A DNA stretch of 64,000 bases from CAXXOK01 sp035353615 (GCA_035353615.1 DAOPZY010000016.1:1-64000), one strand, 5' to 3'. Counted from the first letter of the stretch, positions 16,218 to 25,329 are shown. Notes: generated by a model from the letters alone, not told the origin. Numbers and translations: made by a program.

Positions 16218-16253
16218 AAACCGTCGCGACGGAATGAAAACGGGCGACGGTTT
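16218..16253 (+). terminator. Hairpin after murC
   Basis: A 10-bp stem AAACCGTCGC/GCGACGGTTT with a 16-nt loop and only three Ts on the 3' side. A probable but weak terminator. Confidence 0.5.
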
Positions 16254-16342
16254 CCGTATATCCCGCGGCGCGGAAGGCGCGCAGGATTTAAGGTTGAAGG
16301 GCTTTGCCTGCGCAGGGAATGTTAGCCGGCTCAATTTCAGGG

Positions 16343-16371
16343 TATTCAAAAGCGAACGATTAAGGTATAAT
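16343..16371 (+). promoter_or_regulatory. Probable promoter of the orphan binding protein gene
   Basis: A perfect TATAAT (16366-16371) with a weak -35 (TATTCA, 16343-16348) at 17 bp. The leader of about 55 nt ends in GGGAGGG. Confidence 0.5.
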
Positions 16372-16429
16372 GAAAGACAGCGTTTTTGACGAATGCCGGT
16401 TCGTCCGGCTTGCGAAGGGAGGGTATGCT

Positions 16430-17938
16430 GTGCAGAAACGAATCCTGAGCCTGTTTTTCGCTGCTGCGCTCGCGCTGCTGCCGTTTACCGCGTTGGCCGC
16501 GAGTCCGTACCGCATGGCCGGGTTTGACGGGGATCAGAGCAACCACACGTGGAGCACCAACGGTTTTTTTACGCGGATGGAAGCGCGTACCAGCATCCGC
16601 TTCACGTTTGACGAGTATACCGATTATCAGAAATGGCAGACGGCTAAAACCGCGATGCTGCAAAGCGACGCGCTCCCGGATGTGCTTTTTAAGGCGGAGC
16701 TGACCGCGCGGGAGCAGATTGAGTATGCCCAGCTTGGCACGCTGATTGACCTTAAACCGTTGCTTGCGGAAAACGCCCCGCATTTATGGGCGCTGTTGCA
16801 GGCGCATCCGGACTGGCAGGAGGCCATCACCCTGCCGGACGGGAAAATTGTCGCTCTGCCCGCGATTTATGAGCAACCCACGCAGAACGCCATGTGGATC
16901 AACCGCCAATGGCTGGATACGCTGGGCCTTGCCGTGCCGACGGATGTGCAGAGCCTTGAAAAGGTGCTTCAGGCCTTTTTAACCGGCGACCCGAACGGCA
17001 ACGGCAAAGCGGATGAAATCCCGCTTACCTTTCTGGGCGCGTGGGATTTGAAATTTTTAGCTCACGCCTTTGGGCTGATTGCCAACGACTACAATATTGA
17101 TTTGGACGATAGCGGCTCCGTTCGCTTCATCCCGGATCAGGACGCGTATCTCCAGCTGCTTTCGACCCTCGCTGATTGGCGCGCGCAGGGCCTGATGGAT
17201 GAAAACGGGTTTTACACCAGCGATTCCTTCCGCACCGTTACGGACAGTGAAGCCGCGGCCACCTACGGCCTGTTTTTCGGGCCAAATCCCATGAACCTGC
17301 TGCCTTACGAAACAGCCGCGCAGTATGACCTTCTCCTTCCCCTTACGGCGCAGGGCAAGCAGGTATACCGCAACCTGAACGGCCCGCTGATGAAGGGCGC
17401 GTTCGCCATCACGTCCGCCTGTGACGATCCGGCGGCGCTTTTGCAATGGGTCGATGTGCTTTACACCGAGGAGGGGGCCGTTGAGGCCATGGCCGGCACG
17501 CAGGGCACGGACTACACCGTGGACGCCGACGGCCGCTGGAACTACGCGGGGGATGTGCAGTCCCAATCATCCTACATCCTGTATGACCTGAGCCTGTACG
17601 ATACGGGAAACATGCCATGGCTGTTTCCGCTTCATTTTTATAACCAGTACGAAAACGACGGCATCAGCCGGGTCAACACCCAGCTGGCGCAACTGGCCAA
17701 CTGCCTTGTGACGCCCTTTCCGGATGTGATGCTGACCCCCGCGCAGGAGGATGAAATCGCTCCGCTGCAAAGCAGCCTTGGCCGTTATGTGGATGAAAGC
17801 CTGGCCCGGTTTGTGATCGGGGAGTGGGACATCCACTCGGACGAGGCGGTCGCGGCCTACCGGGCGGGGCTTTTAGCCCACGGGGAAACCGCGTTGGTCG
17901 CCTTCTGGCAGGAAATTGCCGACTCCCTCACGAAATAA
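16430..17938 (+). CDS. Extracellular solute-binding protein, family 1 type (orphan)
   Basis: A secreted 502-residue protein of the large binding-protein class used by sugar ABC importers. The signal peptide (residues 1-24, LSLFFAAALALLPFTALAAS) lacks a lipobox cysteine. The mature part has KWQTAKTAMLQSDALPDVLF, GKIVALPAIYEQP, MWINRQWLDTLGL and a calcium-loop-like DPNGNGKADEIPL. GTG at 16430 is the start, 6 nt after GGGAGGG; an out-of-frame ATG nearby is not used. No permease or ATPase gene is beside it. Galactokinase follows 63 nt downstream, perhaps hinting at a galactose-containing ligand. Confidence 0.82.
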   Translation: MQKRILSLFFAAALALLPFTALAASPYRMAGFDGDQSNHTWSTNGFFTRMEARTSIRFTFDEYTDYQKWQTAKTAMLQSDALPDVLFKAELTAREQIEYAQLGTLIDLKPLLAENAPHLWALLQAHPDWQEAITLPDGKIVALPAIYEQPTQNAMWINRQWLDTLGLAVPTDVQSLEKVLQAFLTGDPNGNGKADEIPLTFLGAWDLKFLAHAFGLIANDYNIDLDDSGSVRFIPDQDAYLQLLSTLADWRAQGLMDENGFYTSDSFRTVTDSEAAATYGLFFGPNPMNLLPYETAAQYDLLLPLTAQGKQVYRNLNGPLMKGAFAITSACDDPAALLQWVDVLYTEEGAVEAMAGTQGTDYTVDADGRWNYAGDVQSQSSYILYDLSLYDTGNMPWLFPLHFYNQYENDGISRVNTQLAQLANCLVTPFPDVMLTPAQEDEIAPLQSSLGRYVDESLARFVIGEWDIHSDEAVAAYRAGLLAHGETALVAFWQEIADSLTK

Positions 17939-18001
17939 TGAAACAGCAGATGCGTTACCCAGTGCAGTCGATAATTTGATACGAAGGATGGCAGAAGGCT
18001 C

Positions 18002-19303
18002 ATGAATCAGTATGCGCAGATGATCCGCCTACTCAAAACCCCCGCGATCATGAAACGGTTAACGCATCTGTACGGCCAACGGGACGGCGTACTTTTGCAG
18101 CAGACGGCGCGTTACACCCACATGCTCAAAAAGCATGAGGAAATTTTTGATGCAAGCGGCTCCGTACTGCTGATCAGCGCGCCCGGCCGCACGGAAATCG
18201 GCGGCAACCATACAGACCACAACCACGGCAAGGTACTGGCGGCGGCGATCAATCTGGATACGTTGGCCGCAGTCAGCAAACGCAAGGACCGTACCGTACG
18301 GATTTTCAGCGACGGCTATGAGCCGCTGGAAATGAACCTGGATGATCTGGCGCTAAGCGAGGCGGAGCGGGGCACCACGGCCGCGCTGGTGCGCGGCGTG
18401 GCGAAAAAGTTGCAGGAGGAAGGCTTTGTGATCGGCGGTTTTGATGCCGCGATCACATCCACCGTGCGCTCCGGCAGCGGGTTAAGCTCCTCGGCGGCGT
18501 TTGAAGTGCTCGTGTGCGCTATTTTCGACGCGCTGTTTAACAACTGGCGCATGGACCCCATGAAACGCGCGCAGTATTCTCAGTTTGCGGAAAACGTCTA
18601 TTTCAACAAGCCCAGCGGTCTAATGGATCAGATGGCCTCCAGCGTCGGCGGCCTGACCTACATCGATTTTAAGAACGATCAGCCTAAAATCGAGGCGATT
18701 TCCTACGATTTTGCCGCGCGGGGCTTTGCGATGGTAGTCGTGAACACCGGCGGCAGCCATGACGACCTGACAGACCATTACGCCGCCATCCCCAAGGAAA
18801 TGCGGGAAGTAGCCGCGTGCTTTGGGGAAACCAGCCTGCGCAAGGTGCGGCCGGAACAGTTTATGCAAAGCATCCCCATGGTGCGCGAAAAGCTCGGAGC
18901 GGGCCACGCCGATCGGCCCATCCTGCGCGCAGCCCACTTTTACGAAGAAAACCGTCGCGTGGATGAAATGGCGGACGCCCTGCGCGCCGATGATCTGAAA
19001 ACATTTCTGGCCAATGTGATCGAGTCCGGGCAGAGCAGCGCGATGTACCTGCAAAACATCTACGCGACCAGCGACGCGGAGGAGGTTGCCCTCGCGCTGA
19101 TGCTGGCCGATCAAAAGCTGAAGGGCAAAGGCGCGTGGCGCATTCATGGCGGCGGTTTTGCGGGCACAACGCTCAATTTTGTGCCGCAAAAGGAACTGGA
19201 CCCCTTCCTCAAAGAAATGAACGCGGTGTTCGGCGAGCATAGCAGCCAGGTGCTGGATATCCGGCCGGAAGGCGCAGCGAGCATTGATCTGTTCGCCAAT
19301 TGA
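18002..19303 (+). CDS. galK: Galactokinase (GHMP kinase family)
   Basis: Phosphorylates galactose to galactose-1-phosphate in the Leloir pathway. 433 residues, the size of the longer clostridial galactokinases. The substrate signature is PGRTEIGGNHTDHNHG (near residue 63), where IGGNHTDH replaces the enterobacterial IGEHTDY. The ATP loop is TSTVRSGSGLSSSAAFE, and the C-terminal GHMP block is RIHGGGFAGTTLNFV. An AAGGATGG-type site precedes the ATG. galE/galT are not nearby. No promoter is evident between it and the binding-protein gene, so they may share a transcript. Confidence 0.93.
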   Translation: MNQYAQMIRLLKTPAIMKRLTHLYGQRDGVLLQQTARYTHMLKKHEEIFDASGSVLLISAPGRTEIGGNHTDHNHGKVLAAAINLDTLAAVSKRKDRTVRIFSDGYEPLEMNLDDLALSEAERGTTAALVRGVAKKLQEEGFVIGGFDAAITSTVRSGSGLSSSAAFEVLVCAIFDALFNNWRMDPMKRAQYSQFAENVYFNKPSGLMDQMASSVGGLTYIDFKNDQPKIEAISYDFAARGFAMVVVNTGGSHDDLTDHYAAIPKEMREVAACFGETSLRKVRPEQFMQSIPMVREKLGAGHADRPILRAAHFYEENRRVDEMADALRADDLKTFLANVIESGQSSAMYLQNIYATSDAEEVALALMLADQKLKGKGAWRIHGGGFAGTTLNFVPQKELDPFLKEMNAVFGEHSSQVLDIRPEGAASIDLFAN

Positions 19304-19337
19304 AGCACAACACGGCACGCCTAATCAAGTGATTTTC

Positions 19338-19370
19338 CGACATGCGCCCGTCAGCGCCGCGCGCATGTCG
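19338..19370 (+). terminator. Hairpin after galK
   Basis: Perfect 10-bp stem CGACATGCGC/GCGCATGTCG with a 13-nt loop and no T tract. Position fits a weak transcript end. Confidence 0.4.
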
Positions 19371-19395
19371 AACGCCGGCAAATGCGCACCCGGCA

Positions 19396-19424
19396 TTGAC
19401 AAGCATGCGCGCGCGTGTTATGAT
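19396..19424 (+). promoter_or_regulatory. Promoter of the FMN riboswitch-ribU unit
   Basis: TTGACA (19396-19401), 17-bp spacer, TATGAT (19419-19424). Confidence 0.85.
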
Positions 19425-19447
19425 GCACGCGTGAAACCCATAGATGG

Positions 19448-19585
19448 CTTCTTCGGGGCAGGGTGAGAATCCCTACCGGCGGTACAGCCCGCGAACCTGG
19501 AAGGGTAACCTTCCGGGCCGATTCGGTGAAATTCCGAAGCCGACGGTAAACGGCATGCGCCGTAAGTCCGGATGAGAGAAGAGCA
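19448..19585 (+). ncRNA. FMN riboswitch (RFN element)
   Basis: All hallmark blocks are present in order: GGGGCAGGGTGAGAATCCCTACCGGCGGT, AGCCCGCGAACCTGG, GGCCGATTCGGTGAAATTCCGAAGCCGACGGT, GTCCGGATGAGAGAAG (each given in parts here; positions 19455-19577). The P1 helix pairs CTTC near 19450 with GAAGA near 19577. It senses FMN and, through the terminator just after it, shuts off ribU when FMN is plentiful. Confidence 0.97.
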
Positions 19586-19604
19586 GCCTCCGTTTAGCGA
19601 GTGG

Positions 19605-19640
19605 TTGCCCCTGATGCTGAAACCATCGGGGGCAATTTTT
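19605..19640 (+). terminator. Riboswitch expression-platform terminator
   Basis: A 12-bp stem TTGCCCCTGATG/CATCGGGGGCAA with one wobble, followed by TTTTT. It lies between the RFN aptamer and ribU. Confidence 0.9.
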
Positions 19641-19663
19641 ACGAATAACGGAGGATGAAACCC

Positions 19664-20275
19664 ATGACCCAAACCAAACGGAAACGCCTGAGCACAAGGG
19701 AACTCGCCACCATTGCCGTGCTGGCGGCGGTCGCCAGCCTGTTGTTTTTTCTGGAAGTGCCGATTGTGCTGTTCTACAAGCTGGATTTCAGCAACCTGCC
19801 GGTGCTGTTGGGCACCTTCGCCATGGGGCCGGTCGCGGGGTCGATGATTCTGCTGCTTAAAAGCGCAATCGGTCTGCTGCACAGCACCTCGCAAGGGGTG
19901 GGCGAACTGGCGGATTTTCTGATGGGGCTTGCGATGCTGTTGCCTGCGGGCCTCATTTATCAGGCGAAGAAAAGCCGCAAATCCGCGATCATCGGGATGC
20001 TGGTGGGCAGCGTATGCGCCACGGTCGCGGGGGTGCTGACCAACGTGTATATCCTGATCCCGTTCTATGGCGCGGCCTACCATATGCCGGTGGAGCAGAT
20101 TATCGCCATGGGGCAAACGCTGATCCCGAGCCTGGATACGGTATGGAAGTTCGTGTTTGCCATTACCGCGCCGTTTAACGTGCTCAAGTGGGCATCCATC
20201 AGCGTTCTGGGCGGCCTTCTGTACAAGCCGCTATCGCCCATTCTGCACGGCGCGCGCCGGGCAGCGCAGCCGTAA
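19664..20275 (+). CDS. ribU: Riboflavin ECF transporter substrate-binding subunit RibU
   Basis: S component that binds riboflavin in the membrane and works with a shared EcfA/EcfA'/EcfT module encoded elsewhere. 203 residues with about six hydrophobic segments. Family blocks are VLAAVASLLFFLEVPIVLF, DFSNLPVLLGTFAMGP, LKSAIGLLHSTSQGVGELADFLMG (in two parts) and FNVLKWASISV. The ATG at 19664 lies 9 nt after ACGGAGG; an ATG at 19655 directly abuts that site and is unlikely. The FMN riboswitch upstream confirms the substrate. Confidence 0.96.
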   Translation: MTQTKRKRLSTRELATIAVLAAVASLLFFLEVPIVLFYKLDFSNLPVLLGTFAMGPVAGSMILLLKSAIGLLHSTSQGVGELADFLMGLAMLLPAGLIYQAKKSRKSAIIGMLVGSVCATVAGVLTNVYILIPFYGAAYHMPVEQIIAMGQTLIPSLDTVWKFVFAITAPFNVLKWASISVLGGLLYKPLSPILHGARRAAQP

Positions 20276-20407
20276 GCATATCCCCCGGAACAGGCGTAAC
20301 CTCCGTTCCGGGTTCCCATGACCCCGCCGGCCAAAGACGTCCGGAGGGCCCGCGATAGCGGGGTGTGTGCCGGACGCTGCAACAGCGGCCCGGGAAAGAG
20401 GTTTGCG

Positions 20408-20872
20408 ATGATTCAGTTGCATACGCATAGCGTCGAGGAAACCAAGGCTTTTGGGGAGCGGCTTGCCAATCAGCTGCGCGAAGGCGATGTGCTGTTGCTG
20501 GAAGGCGATCTGGGCGCGGGTAAAAGCGAGCTGACAAGGGGCATCGCCCGTGGCCTTGGCATTGCCGGCTACGTAACCAGCCCGAGTTTCACCATTTTGC
20601 AGGTTCATGATAACGGCCGCCTTCCGCTGTACCATTTTGATTGGTATCGGCTGTCCGGCGCGGAGGAACTGTACGAGCTTTCGATGGACGAATACCTTTA
20701 CGACCGTGGCATCGCGGTTGTGGAGTGGCCCAGCATGGCGGCGGATGCCATTCCGGACCGCCACCTGAAAATCCACATCGAAGTCAGGGGGGAAAGCGAG
20801 CGGACGTTTACGCTGTACCCATCCGGCAATTTTCACGCGCTTGACGTGCATTTATTGGAGGGAGAGGCATGA
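20408..20872 (+). CDS. tsaE: tRNA threonylcarbamoyladenosine biosynthesis ATPase TsaE
   Basis: Part of the TsaB-TsaD-TsaE machinery that makes t6A37 in tRNAs reading ANN codons. 154 residues, normal. P-loop GDLGAGKSELTRGIARGLG (near residue 37), SPSFTILQVH, and YHFDWYRLSGAEEL are family landmarks. The ATG at 20408 follows AAAGAGG; an upstream in-frame ATG adds residues unrelated to the family. Its stop overlaps tsaB by 4 nt. tsaD is not in the window. Confidence 0.96.
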   Translation: MIQLHTHSVEETKAFGERLANQLREGDVLLLEGDLGAGKSELTRGIARGLGIAGYVTSPSFTILQVHDNGRLPLYHFDWYRLSGAEELYELSMDEYLYDRGIAVVEWPSMAADAIPDRHLKIHIEVRGESERTFTLYPSGNFHALDVHLLEGEA

Positions 20873-21582
20873 ACATCCTCGCGCTGGACACGTCCGGGCC
20901 GGTTTGCGGCGTTGCGGTGTTAAGCGACGGCCGCGTGCTGTACGAAGGCGCGGCGGTCAACCGCATGACGCATTCCGCCAACCTCATGCCCATGGTGGAC
21001 GAGGCCTTTGCACGCTGCGGCATCGCCTTTGAGGCAATCGATCTGTTCGCTTGCGTGGTTGGCCCCGGCTCGTTTACGGGCGTGCGGATCGGCGTCAGCA
21101 CCGTAAAGGGGATGGCGCACGGCGCGGATAAACCCTGCGTGGGCGTGGACGCGCTGGAAGCGCTCGCCGCAGGGCTGGCAGACCGGCAGGCGCTTCTGTG
21201 CCCCATTCAGGACGCGCGCGCCGGTCAGGTGTACGGCGCTGTTTTTACCGCTGGCATGCCGCCCGTCCGGCGCACAGAGGACGAGGCGATCCCGCTGGAT
21301 GGGTTCATCAGCCGCGCGCTGGCTGTGGCCGAAAACGGCCAACCGCTCTGCTTTATTGGCGACGGGGTCGGCGTGCACCGCGAAGCGATTACGGCGCGGC
21401 TTGGCGCGCGCGCGGTGTTTCCGCCCGCTCACCTAAGCTACCTGCGCCCCTCCGCGGTGGCGATGCTGGCGCAGGCCCACGCTGAGGATCAAGTCAACTA
21501 TGTAACGCTGTTGCCAAAATACCTGCGCGCGCCGCAGGCGGAGCGTACCCGCGCCGAAAGGCAGAAGGAAGCCAAGCTGTGA
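20869..21582 (+). CDS. tsaB: tRNA threonylcarbamoyladenosine biosynthesis protein TsaB
   Basis: Non-catalytic ASKHA-fold partner of TsaD in t6A synthesis. 237 residues. N-terminal blocks NILALDTSGPVCGVAVLSDG and VGPGSFTGVRIGVSTVKGMA identify it. The C-terminal end is basic (ERTRAERQKEAKL). ATGA overlap with tsaE and GTGA overlap with rimI show tight translational coupling. The gene order tsaE-tsaB-rimI is the standard one in Clostridia. Confidence 0.96.
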   Translation: MNILALDTSGPVCGVAVLSDGRVLYEGAAVNRMTHSANLMPMVDEAFARCGIAFEAIDLFACVVGPGSFTGVRIGVSTVKGMAHGADKPCVGVDALEALAAGLADRQALLCPIQDARAGQVYGAVFTAGMPPVRRTEDEAIPLDGFISRALAVAENGQPLCFIGDGVGVHREAITARLGARAVFPPAHLSYLRPSAVAMLAQAHAEDQVNYVTLLPKYLRAPQAERTRAERQKEAKL

Positions 21583-22061
21583 CGATACGAAGGATGACCG
21601 TTGCGGATGTGCCTCAGGCGCACGAAATTGAGGTCGCGACCTTTGCCATGCCATGGTCCCTCCAAAGCATGACGGACGAATTGGAACGAAACGCCTGCGC
21701 GCGCTATCTGGTGGCGGTGGACGAAACCGGCGCCGTGATTGCCTACGGCGGCGCATGGATGATCTTTGACGAAGGCCATGTGACCAATGTTGCGGTTGCC
21801 AAAAATCGGCGGGGCGAAGGGATCGGTCGGCAGTTGATGACGGCGCTGATGCAGTACGCCGCAAACCTTGGCGTGCAGTACCTGACGCTGGAGGTGCGAA
21901 AGAGCAACCAAATTGCGCAAAACCTGTACCGTAGCCTTGGATTTGTGGAGCTTGCCGTGCGCAAACGGTATTACGAGGATAACGGTGAGGACGCATTGCT
22001 GATGGTTTGCGACCATATGCCGCCGATCGACGAGGATTTTTCGGAACCCTCTGCGCCATAA
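21579..22061 (+). CDS. rimI: Ribosomal protein S18-alanine N-acetyltransferase (RimI-like GNAT)
   Basis: GNAT-fold acetyltransferase of the RimI group. 160 residues. The acetyl-CoA loop is NVAVAKNRRGEGIGRQLM (about residue 69-86), followed by LEVRKSNQIAQNLYRSLGF, the RimI signature. It starts at GTG 21579, overlapping the tsaB stop. The encoded C-terminal end (PIDEDFSEPSAP) runs directly into a dispersed repeat beginning 1 nt after the stop codon. RimI paralogues with other targets exist, so the acetylation substrate is inferred. Confidence 0.92.
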   Translation: MTIRRMTVADVPQAHEIEVATFAMPWSLQSMTDELERNACARYLVAVDETGAVIAYGGAWMIFDEGHVTNVAVAKNRRGEGIGRQLMTALMQYAANLGVQYLTLEVRKSNQIAQNLYRSLGFVELAVRKRYYEDNGEDALLMVCDHMPPIDEDFSEPSAP

Positions 22062-22290
22062 CCCTCGCCGCAGCGAAACCGGGTCAAGGGCAAAGCCCTT
22101 GTCAGGTTCCAAGGGTGAAACCTTTGGCGGGGTTTGGGGTGGAACCCCAAGCCATGCGCCGCAGCGCAAAGCCAACCAGCGAGCGAACAGCCCGCAGGGC
22201 TATGAGGCGAGCGGCGTAAGCATCCCAGTTTTAAGCAGAAACCAGATATCCTCGCCGCAGCGAAACCGGGTCAGGGGCGTTCGTCCTTGA
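22062..22290 (+). repeat. Dispersed 3'-end hairpin repeat, copy D (well preserved)
   Basis: Begins CCCTCGCCGCAGCGAAACCGG immediately after the rimI stop. It then holds a chain of small hairpins: AAGGGCAAAGCCCTT, CCAAGGGTGAAACCTTTGG, GGGGTTTGGGGTGGAACCCC and AGCCCGCAGGGCT. A second head CCTCGCCGCAGCGAAACCGG starts at 22251, about 188 bp after the first. Copy E has the same head-body-head plan. Confidence 0.9.
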
Positions 22291-22342
22291 CCCGCCTTTT
22301 TCGACAACCTGCGGCAGCCGTTTGGCTGCCTTTTCGCTAACC

Positions 22343-22371
22343 TTCTTTTTTTCAATAAAGTGTGTTAGAAT
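22343..22371 (+). promoter_or_regulatory. Possible promoter of the HAD gene
   Basis: TAGAAT (22366-22371) with a poor -35 (TTCTTT, 22343-22348) at 17 bp, in an AT-rich patch. Confidence 0.4.
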
Positions 22372-22416
22372 AACTGCGAATCTACTCGCTGCAACTAAAG
22401 CCGAGGAGGCTCCCGC

Positions 22417-23208
22417 ATGGATTTTCGGGAAAAGCTCAAACCCGTTCGGTGTTTTCTGTTGGATATGGACGGAACCCTGTACTTAGGCGATCAAATGCTG
22501 GAAGGTTCGCTGGATTTTTTAGCCAAGCTGAAAGCGACCGGGCGTTCCGCTCTGTTTTTAACCAATAATTCCAGCAAATCCGCCGATGTGTATGTGCAAA
22601 AGCTGAAACGCCTCGGTGTGGAGGACTCCTTTTTACGGGTGCTCACCTCCGGTCAGGCGGCGGGCCGCTACGCGCTTGAACACTTTGCGGGCAAGCGCGC
22701 TTATCTGCTGGGCAATGAGCTGCTCGCCCGGGAGTTGACCGCGATGGGGGTGCCGCTGAGCGACGACCGGCCCGATTATGTGCTGATCGCCTTTGATACC
22801 ACGCTCACTTATGCAAAGCTCACCCGCGTTTGCGATCTGGTGCGCGCCGGGCTTCCCTACATCGCCACTCACCCGGATTTTAACTGTCCTACGGAAACGG
22901 GCTTTATCCCGGATATTGGCGCGACCATCGCCTACATTCACGCCAGCACGGGCCGCATGCCGGATGTGGTGATCGGCAAGCCGAACGCCGGCATTGTGGA
23001 GGAAGCGCTGCGCGTAACCGGGTTGCGGCGGGAGGAGCTTGCCATGGTCGGCGACCGCCTCTATACCGATATCGCCACCGGGGTTCGCTTCGGCATCACC
23101 AGCATTCTGGTGCTCACGGGCGAAGCTTCGCTTTCCGACGCGGAGGCATCCTCCGTAAAGCCCGATTTAATTTTTGAACGTTTGTCCAGCATGAACGCAT
23201 ATCTGTAA
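22417..23208 (+). CDS. HAD-superfamily hydrolase, subfamily IIA (NagD/AraL-like phosphatase)
   Basis: A cytoplasmic phosphatase of the NagD/pNPPase type, acting on small phosphorylated metabolites. 263 residues, typical. Motif I LLDMDGTLYLGD (Asp nucleophile), motif II FLTNNSSKS, C2 cap between about residues 80 and 190, motif III region IGKPNAGIVEEAL, and motif IV MVGDRLYTDIATG. GAGGAGG precedes the ATG. Monocistronic by its surroundings. Substrate cannot be read from sequence. Confidence 0.92.
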   Translation: MDFREKLKPVRCFLLDMDGTLYLGDQMLEGSLDFLAKLKATGRSALFLTNNSSKSADVYVQKLKRLGVEDSFLRVLTSGQAAGRYALEHFAGKRAYLLGNELLARELTAMGVPLSDDRPDYVLIAFDTTLTYAKLTRVCDLVRAGLPYIATHPDFNCPTETGFIPDIGATIAYIHASTGRMPDVVIGKPNAGIVEEALRVTGLRREELAMVGDRLYTDIATGVRFGITSILVLTGEASLSDAEASSVKPDLIFERLSSMNAYL

Positions 23209-23292
23209 ATTTCGCCCCTCCCCCGGTTTTCGGCAGGGATTTACCCTGCGCCGCGAGAACCCCCTGAGCGAGCAACACAACGAGGTGCATCA

Positions 23293-25329
23293 ATGATGAA
23301 ACGTCTTTGGGTCCTTCTCCTTGCCGTTACGCTGGCGCTGACCGCGCTGCCGGTAGCGGACGCGTCCCGCGCGGCCGCCGAAGAAACCGGGTACGCGCCC
23401 ATGCAGTACGGCGACAGCGGCGACAACGTAGCCGCCATTCAGGAGCAGCTGAAAGCGCTGGGTTATTACAGCGGCAAAATCAGCGGCAACTTTTTGGACG
23501 GCACGCGCGCGGCCATACGCCAGTTCCAGCAGGATTATCAGCTGGAGGAAACCGGCATTGTGGACGGAGAAACCGAGGCGGTGCTTATGAACGCGGAGTA
23601 CCGCTCCCTTGCAACCGGCGACGAAGGGGACGATGTGAAGCGCGTTCAGGAAACCTTGCAAAAGCTTGGATACTATCAGGGCAAGCTGAGCGGTAATTAT
23701 CTGGAAGGCACCACAAGCGCCATCAAGGCTTTTCAGCAGAAAAACGCGCTGGAAGCAACCGGTTTGGCGGATGTGGAAACCCAACGCCTGCTATTCAGCT
23801 CCGCCGCGCTTGCCAGCGACGCATCCAAAGCGCAGGCTTCTCCCGATCCAAACAGCGATTTAGGCGATATTAACGACGTGGTGATGGCCGCGGACGGCGC
23901 GTCCTCCGATGGTTCCACCCCGGCGCCGGACGCTGAATACACCAAAAAGCTCAAACGCGGCGCGAAGGGCGAGCAGGTCAAGGCGGTGCAGCAGCGGCTG
24001 ACGGACCTGGGCTATTTTACCGGCCCGATCAGCGGCAACTATATGAACCAGACCGTGGATGCCGTCAAGCTTTTCCAAACAAACAACGGTATTAAGGCCG
24101 ACGGCGTCACCGGGGAGGATACCTGGAACATCCTGTTTGACGATCAGCAAGCCCTGAACGCCAGCGCAACACCCCGCCCAACGCCTGTGCCCACCCCCAT
24201 CCCCTACGCCATCACGGTGGATGTGAACAATCAGGTTACCACCGTGTACGGCCGCGACGCCAGCGGCAACTACACCGTACCCGTACGGCAGATGATTTGC
24301 TCCACCGGCATGAAGGCCACGCCCAGCGATGTGGGCGTGTGGGTGCTCAACGGCCGCAAGGCCCGCTGGTGCTATTTCAGCAAGTATTACAGCTATGCCC
24401 AGTACTGGACGCGCATCAACGCCTACATTGCCTTCCATTCCGTTATTTACAGCCAGGTGGATTACAACGCCCTCAGCACCAAGAGCTATAACCTGCTGAG
24501 TTCCCGCGCCTCCCACGGCTGTATCCGCCTGCTGGTAGCGGACGCGAAATGGGTTTATGAAAACATCGGCGAAGGCGTCGCCGTTACCATCACAGAGGAT
24601 TTGCCGGATGATCCGGAGCTTCGCGCGGCGCTCAAGCCCGCGCCGCTTGGGAAAAAATCAAAAACGCCCATCGAAACCCCAGTACCTACGCCCACGCCGG
24701 TATACAGCAGCACCGGCATGCCGCCGCAACCGTTCCGCACCCTCAAAAAGGGCAAGGATGGGGAGGACGTGTTCTGGCTGCAAATGAAGCTCAAGGAGCT
24801 TGGCTACTATAACGGCGCCGTGACCGGCATGTTCCTCACCGGCACCTATAAAGCCGTCAAAGCCTACCAGCGCGATCACGGTATTTACCCCAGCGGTGAA
24901 GCCAATGATAAAACGATGCAAGCCGTATACGCGGATGTGCTGAACCCCGCGACCGAAACGCCTTCCCCCACCCCGATCGCGACGCCGACAGCCGCGCCCA
25001 CGCCAGCGCCCACGCCATCCCCCGTGGCTACCCCAACGCCGACGCAGACCCCCGCCCCGACGCAAACCGCAACGCTGCCCGTCACGAAAGCTCCATCGCA
25101 AACCGGAACGCCTGTTTCAATCAAAGACGCTTCCACAGGCGCTGACGCCGCGTCGGCTTCTCCGGTCGTAACCGCAACGGGATCAGCGATAACGTCATCC
25201 CCCGCACCCACTCAGGCAGCCGTGTCCACAGCAACCGCGAAGCCGTCCGCTGCAACAACAGCCGCATCGCTTCCCACCGCCACGCCCTCCCGTCGCCGCC
25301 ATGTTCCGCCGCGCGCTGTGCAGGGATAG
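23293..25329 (+). CDS. Secreted L,D-transpeptidase with four peptidoglycan-binding modules
   Basis: A cell-wall enzyme forming or editing 3-3 cross-links. Order: signal peptide (1-30); three PG-binding-1 modules (about 38-90, 108-160, 218-275, each with GD.VA.IQ..L..LGYY.G.ISGN); a YkuD catalytic domain (about 310-440) with AFHSVIY and the SHGCIRL active site Cys; a fourth PG-binding module (about 485-545); then a 130-residue Pro/Thr/Ala-rich tail. 678 residues is long for the family. The modules share the ISGN/LSGN motif, so they are recent duplicates in part. A small gap with no promoter separates it from the HAD gene. Confidence 0.94.
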   Translation: MMKRLWVLLLAVTLALTALPVADASRAAAEETGYAPMQYGDSGDNVAAIQEQLKALGYYSGKISGNFLDGTRAAIRQFQQDYQLEETGIVDGETEAVLMNAEYRSLATGDEGDDVKRVQETLQKLGYYQGKLSGNYLEGTTSAIKAFQQKNALEATGLADVETQRLLFSSAALASDASKAQASPDPNSDLGDINDVVMAADGASSDGSTPAPDAEYTKKLKRGAKGEQVKAVQQRLTDLGYFTGPISGNYMNQTVDAVKLFQTNNGIKADGVTGEDTWNILFDDQQALNASATPRPTPVPTPIPYAITVDVNNQVTTVYGRDASGNYTVPVRQMICSTGMKATPSDVGVWVLNGRKARWCYFSKYYSYAQYWTRINAYIAFHSVIYSQVDYNALSTKSYNLLSSRASHGCIRLLVADAKWVYENIGEGVAVTITEDLPDDPELRAALKPAPLGKKSKTPIETPVPTPTPVYSSTGMPPQPFRTLKKGKDGEDVFWLQMKLKELGYYNGAVTGMFLTGTYKAVKAYQRDHGIYPSGEANDKTMQAVYADVLNPATETPSPTPIATPTAAPTPAPTPSPVATPTPTQTPAPTQTATLPVTKAPSQTGTPVSIKDASTGADAASASPVVTATGSAITSSPAPTQAAVSTATAKPSAATTAASLPTATPSRRRHVPPRAVQG

